NCBI GenBank assembly: GCA_900555125.1
Contig: USKH01000033.1
Span: 1-9,369, forward strand
Direction: 5' to 3'
Source of the DNA: an uncultured Clostridium sp.
Lineage (GTDB): Bacteria > Bacillota > Clostridia > Christensenellales > Pumilibacteraceae
DNA: 9,369 nt
The translations under genes and the position numbers were made by a program. How positions within the stretch are numbered: position 1 is the first letter of the stretch; each line of letters begins with the position of its first letter. The notes beneath the pieces were generated by a model that saw nothing but the letters and a program-made list of their open reading frames with translations, searched no databases and was not told the DNA's origin. Of the stretch, positions 7,996-9,369 are shown one piece after another.

Positions 7996-8150
7996 TACGT
8001 GCCTCCGTTTATAATATTTATTTCCGCTTTGTTTTCTCATCATCGACCGCCGTCCGGTCATAAGCGTACTATCGGGGCAATAAGCATCTCCTTTTTTGCT
8101 TTTTTGGCGGACTGCGCTCGATTATACTCCTCCCTCGCTCATCATATTAT
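7996..8150 (-). promoter_or_regulatory. Untranslated leader of the giant LRR gene
   Basis: If transcription starts about seven bases after the -10 box, the leader is about 155 bases. It contains two purine-rich SD-like tracts without a well-placed start codon (AGGGAGGAG near 8127-8135 and AAGGAG at 8088-8093), a weak 5-bp hairpin GACCG/CGGTC at 8045-8059, and a ten-codon reading frame at 8087-8058. I do not recognise a known riboswitch. Confidence 0.5.
8002..8006 (-). promoter_or_regulatory. Shine-Dalgarno of the giant LRR gene
   Basis: Reads GGAGG on the minus strand, six bases before the ATG at 7995. It decides the start: in-frame ATG codons also exist at 8061, 8043 and 8040, but they would add a basic, unlikely extension to the signal peptide and lack a comparable site at proper spacing. 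Confidence 0.9.
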
Positions 8151-8156
8151 TGACCT

Positions 8157-8185
8157 ATTTTACTATTTTATCAGGCTTTTGTCAA
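8157..8185 (-). promoter_or_regulatory. Sigma-A-type promoter for the giant LRR gene
   Basis: On the minus strand a perfect -35 TTGACA (8185-8180) is followed by a 17-base spacer and a -10 TAAAAT (8162-8157), five of six to consensus. It is the best promoter in the spacer and points at the LRR gene. The -10 lies in a direct repeat of TAAAATAG (two copies, 8170-8155). Confidence 0.75.
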
Positions 8186-8532
8186 CTGATTTCGCACAAT
8201 TTTCTGAATAAATATTCATTTTTTACACAAGTACGCAAAATCGACCGATTTTAAGGCTTTTTGCCGCAATAGATACCGGTATATCGATAAAAAAGTAATC
8301 CTTTCACTTACGCGTCACTTTTTATTTATTGTTTTCGCATTTTTGAATACAAAACTGTAGTATTTTTATGCCACTTTAAATACTTTTGCAAACACATATT
8401 TCCATAATTCCGCGTCGTTTGTATGTTTTATGCATAAAAGTCGATTTTTGTGAATACGGTATAAATTACGTTCCCGTCGGTGCGCATGAAAAACACAAAA
8501 ACAACCATATTGAGACAAGCTTAAAAATACGC
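8186..8532. other. AT-rich spacer without a supported gene
   Basis: No reading frame with a plausible start and ribosome site is seen on either strand, and no tRNA or other RNA fold is recognised. It holds three small perfect or near-perfect palindromes: AAAATCG-AC-CGATTTT at 8237-8252, ATACCGGTAT at 8273-8282, and TTTTATGCATAAAA at 8426-8439. They could be operators or chance in AT-rich DNA. Confidence 0.6.
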
Positions 8533-8563
8533 AAAAAGCCCTATCGCTAACGATAAGGCTTTT
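8533..8563 (-). terminator. Rho-independent terminator of pckA
   Basis: On the minus strand a 9-bp stem GCCTTATCG / CGATAGGGC with loop TTAG is followed by five T residues, 38 bases after the pckA stop. The stem contains one U-G wobble when read on the minus strand but a C-A mismatch when read on the plus strand, which fits minus-strand use. Confidence 0.88.
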
Positions 8564-8601
8564 GTTATCAATGTGCGTTTAATGCGCCGCCGCAAAAATT
8601 T

Positions 8602-9369
8602 TTATTTACGAGGACCTGCCGAAACAAGTGCCTTGCCGGCTTCGTTTCCTTCGTACTTGGCAAAGTTTTTGATAAATCTGCCTGCGAGGTCTTCTGCCTT
8701 CTTCTCCCATTCGCCTGCAGTCTTGTAGGTATCGCGGGGGTCGAGGATAGCGCTGTCCACTCCGGGAAGAGCGGTAGGAACTTCGAAATTGAAGTACGGG
8801 ATGGTCTTGGTGGGTGCGGATTCGATTGCGCCGCTTAAGATAGCGTCGATGATGCCGCGGGTATCTTTAATGGAGATACGCTTTCCGGTTCCGTTCCATC
8901 CGGTGTTGACGAGGTATGCCTTTGCGCCGCTTGCTTTCATCTTCTTTACAAGCTCTGCGGCATACTTAGTGGGATGCAGTTCGAGGAACGCCTGACCGAA
9001 GCAAGCCGAGAAAGTCGGGGTGGGTTCGGTTATTCCGCGTTCGGTGCCCGCAAGCTTAGCGGTGAAGCCGGACAGGAAGTAGTACTGAGTCTGTTCGGGC
9101 GTCAGGATAGACACGGGAGGCAGAACTCCGAATGCGTCTGCGGAAAGGAATATAACGTTCTTTGCCGCGGGAGCTGCGGAAATCGGGCGAACAATGTTTT
9201 TAATGTGATTGATCGGATAAGAAACACGGGTGTTTTCGGTAACGCTCTTGTCTGCGAAATCGATTTTGCCGTCCTTGTCCAAAGTTACGTTTTCCAGCAA
9301 AGCGTCACGTTTGATTGCGTTGTAGATGTCGGGCTCGGAATCCTTGTCGAGGTTGATGACCTTGGCATA
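8602..9369 (-). CDS. pckA: Phosphoenolpyruvate carboxykinase (ATP), C-terminal half (5' partial)
   Basis: ATP-dependent PEP carboxykinase interconverts oxaloacetate + ATP and PEP + CO2 + ADP in the cytoplasm; in fermenting anaerobes it often runs toward oxaloacetate. The frame enters from the right edge at YAKVINL and ends at TAA 8604-8602, giving 255 residues, equal in length to residues 286-540 of the E. coli enzyme, so the end is complete. Visible family motifs: NAIKRDALLENV; TENTRVSYP with the Arg equivalent to E. coli Arg333 of the substrate site (window residue 48); FLSADAFGVLPPVS; FLSGFTAKLAGTERG; EPTPTFSACFG; and NTGWNGTGKRISIKDTR, holding equivalents of Arg449, Ile450 and Thr455 around the ATP. 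The P-loop and metal ligands lie in the missing half. The GTP-dependent form is unrelated in these motifs. A terminator follows, so it does not form an operon with the LRR gene. Confidence 0.97.
   Translation of the reverse strand, partial: YAKVINLDKDSEPDIYNAIKRDALLENVTLDKDGKIDFADKSVTENTRVSYPINHIKNIVRPISAAPAAKNVIFLSADAFGVLPPVSILTPEQTQYYFLSGFTAKLAGTERGITEPTPTFSACFGQAFLELHPTKYAAELVKKMKASGAKAYLVNTGWNGTGKRISIKDTRGIIDAILSGAIESAPTKTIPYFNFEVPTALPGVDSAILDPRDTYKTAGEWEKKAEDLAGRFIKNFAKYEGNEAGKALVSAGPRK

Noticed and set aside
7996..8061. Upstream in-frame ATG codons (8061, 8043, 8040) as start of the giant gene
   Set aside because: They would add up to 22 mostly basic residues before the signal peptide and lack a properly spaced Shine-Dalgarno, whereas ATG 7995 has GGAGG at six bases.
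8121..8126. Perfect TATAAT on the minus strand as the main -10 box
   Set aside because: No -35-like hexamer is found at 16-18 bases upstream; the TTGACA/TAAAAT pair just upstream is much better. A minor second start cannot be excluded.
7999..8211. 70-codon plus-strand reading frame over the promoter and leader
   Set aside because: It is opposite the minus-strand promoter and ribosome site, starts at the edge of the LRR gene, and lacks its own ribosome site and a recognisable protein pattern.
8533..8563. Terminator acting on plus-strand transcripts
   Set aside because: The stem has a C-A mismatch in that direction, and no plus-strand gene is present to need it.
8789..8995. 68-codon plus-strand reading frame inside pckA
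   Set aside because: Antisense to highly conserved pckA motifs; no independent support.

Overview
The window holds two convergent-free, same-direction genes, both on the minus strand, and one roughly 450-base spacer with its control signals. Everything suggests a Gram-positive anaerobe of the Clostridia type, probably gut-associated. The large gene has a strong Shine-Dalgarno (GGAGG, 6 bases before ATG), a sigma-A-type promoter (TTGACA, 17-base spacer, TAAAAT), a lipoprotein signal peptide, and domains (BspA-type LRRs, Listeria-Bacteroides/InlB B-repeats, Fn3-like modules) typical of gut Firmicutes surface proteins. The ATP-type PEP carboxykinase fits the same picture. Species cannot be named from the sequence. 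Both genes look native: they share codon preferences and there is no sign of a mobile element.

Layout from right to left, the direction of transcription. Positions 9369-8602 are the C-terminal half of pckA, entering from outside the window. A rho-independent terminator follows at 8563-8533. Positions 8532-8186 are an AT-rich spacer with no gene that I can support. A promoter lies at 8185-8157 and is followed by an untranslated leader of about 155 bases. From 7995 to the left edge runs one uninterrupted reading frame of 2665 codons whose 3' end is outside the window.

The giant gene encodes a modular surface lipoprotein of at least about 285 kDa. In order it has: signal peptide with Cys29; a small beta-rich domain (45-118); two InlB-type B-repeats (120-262); five Fn3-like modules (263-671); two more B-repeats (672-813); and then about 60 BspA-type (LRR_5) leucine-rich repeats to the window edge. 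Within the LRR array I see three kinds of internal pattern: a six-copy insert of the form SVDGILY...YFP...IP, a class of Cys-less repeats that are one residue shorter, and Ser/Thr/Tyr/Gly-rich loops placed before YTF-type repeats.

There is no evidence that the two genes work together: a terminator and a separate promoter divide them. PckA is a cytoplasmic central-carbon enzyme. The giant protein is predicted to be lipid-anchored outside the membrane, where family knowledge suggests binding or adhesion. I see no RNA gene, CRISPR array, insertion sequence or phage element.
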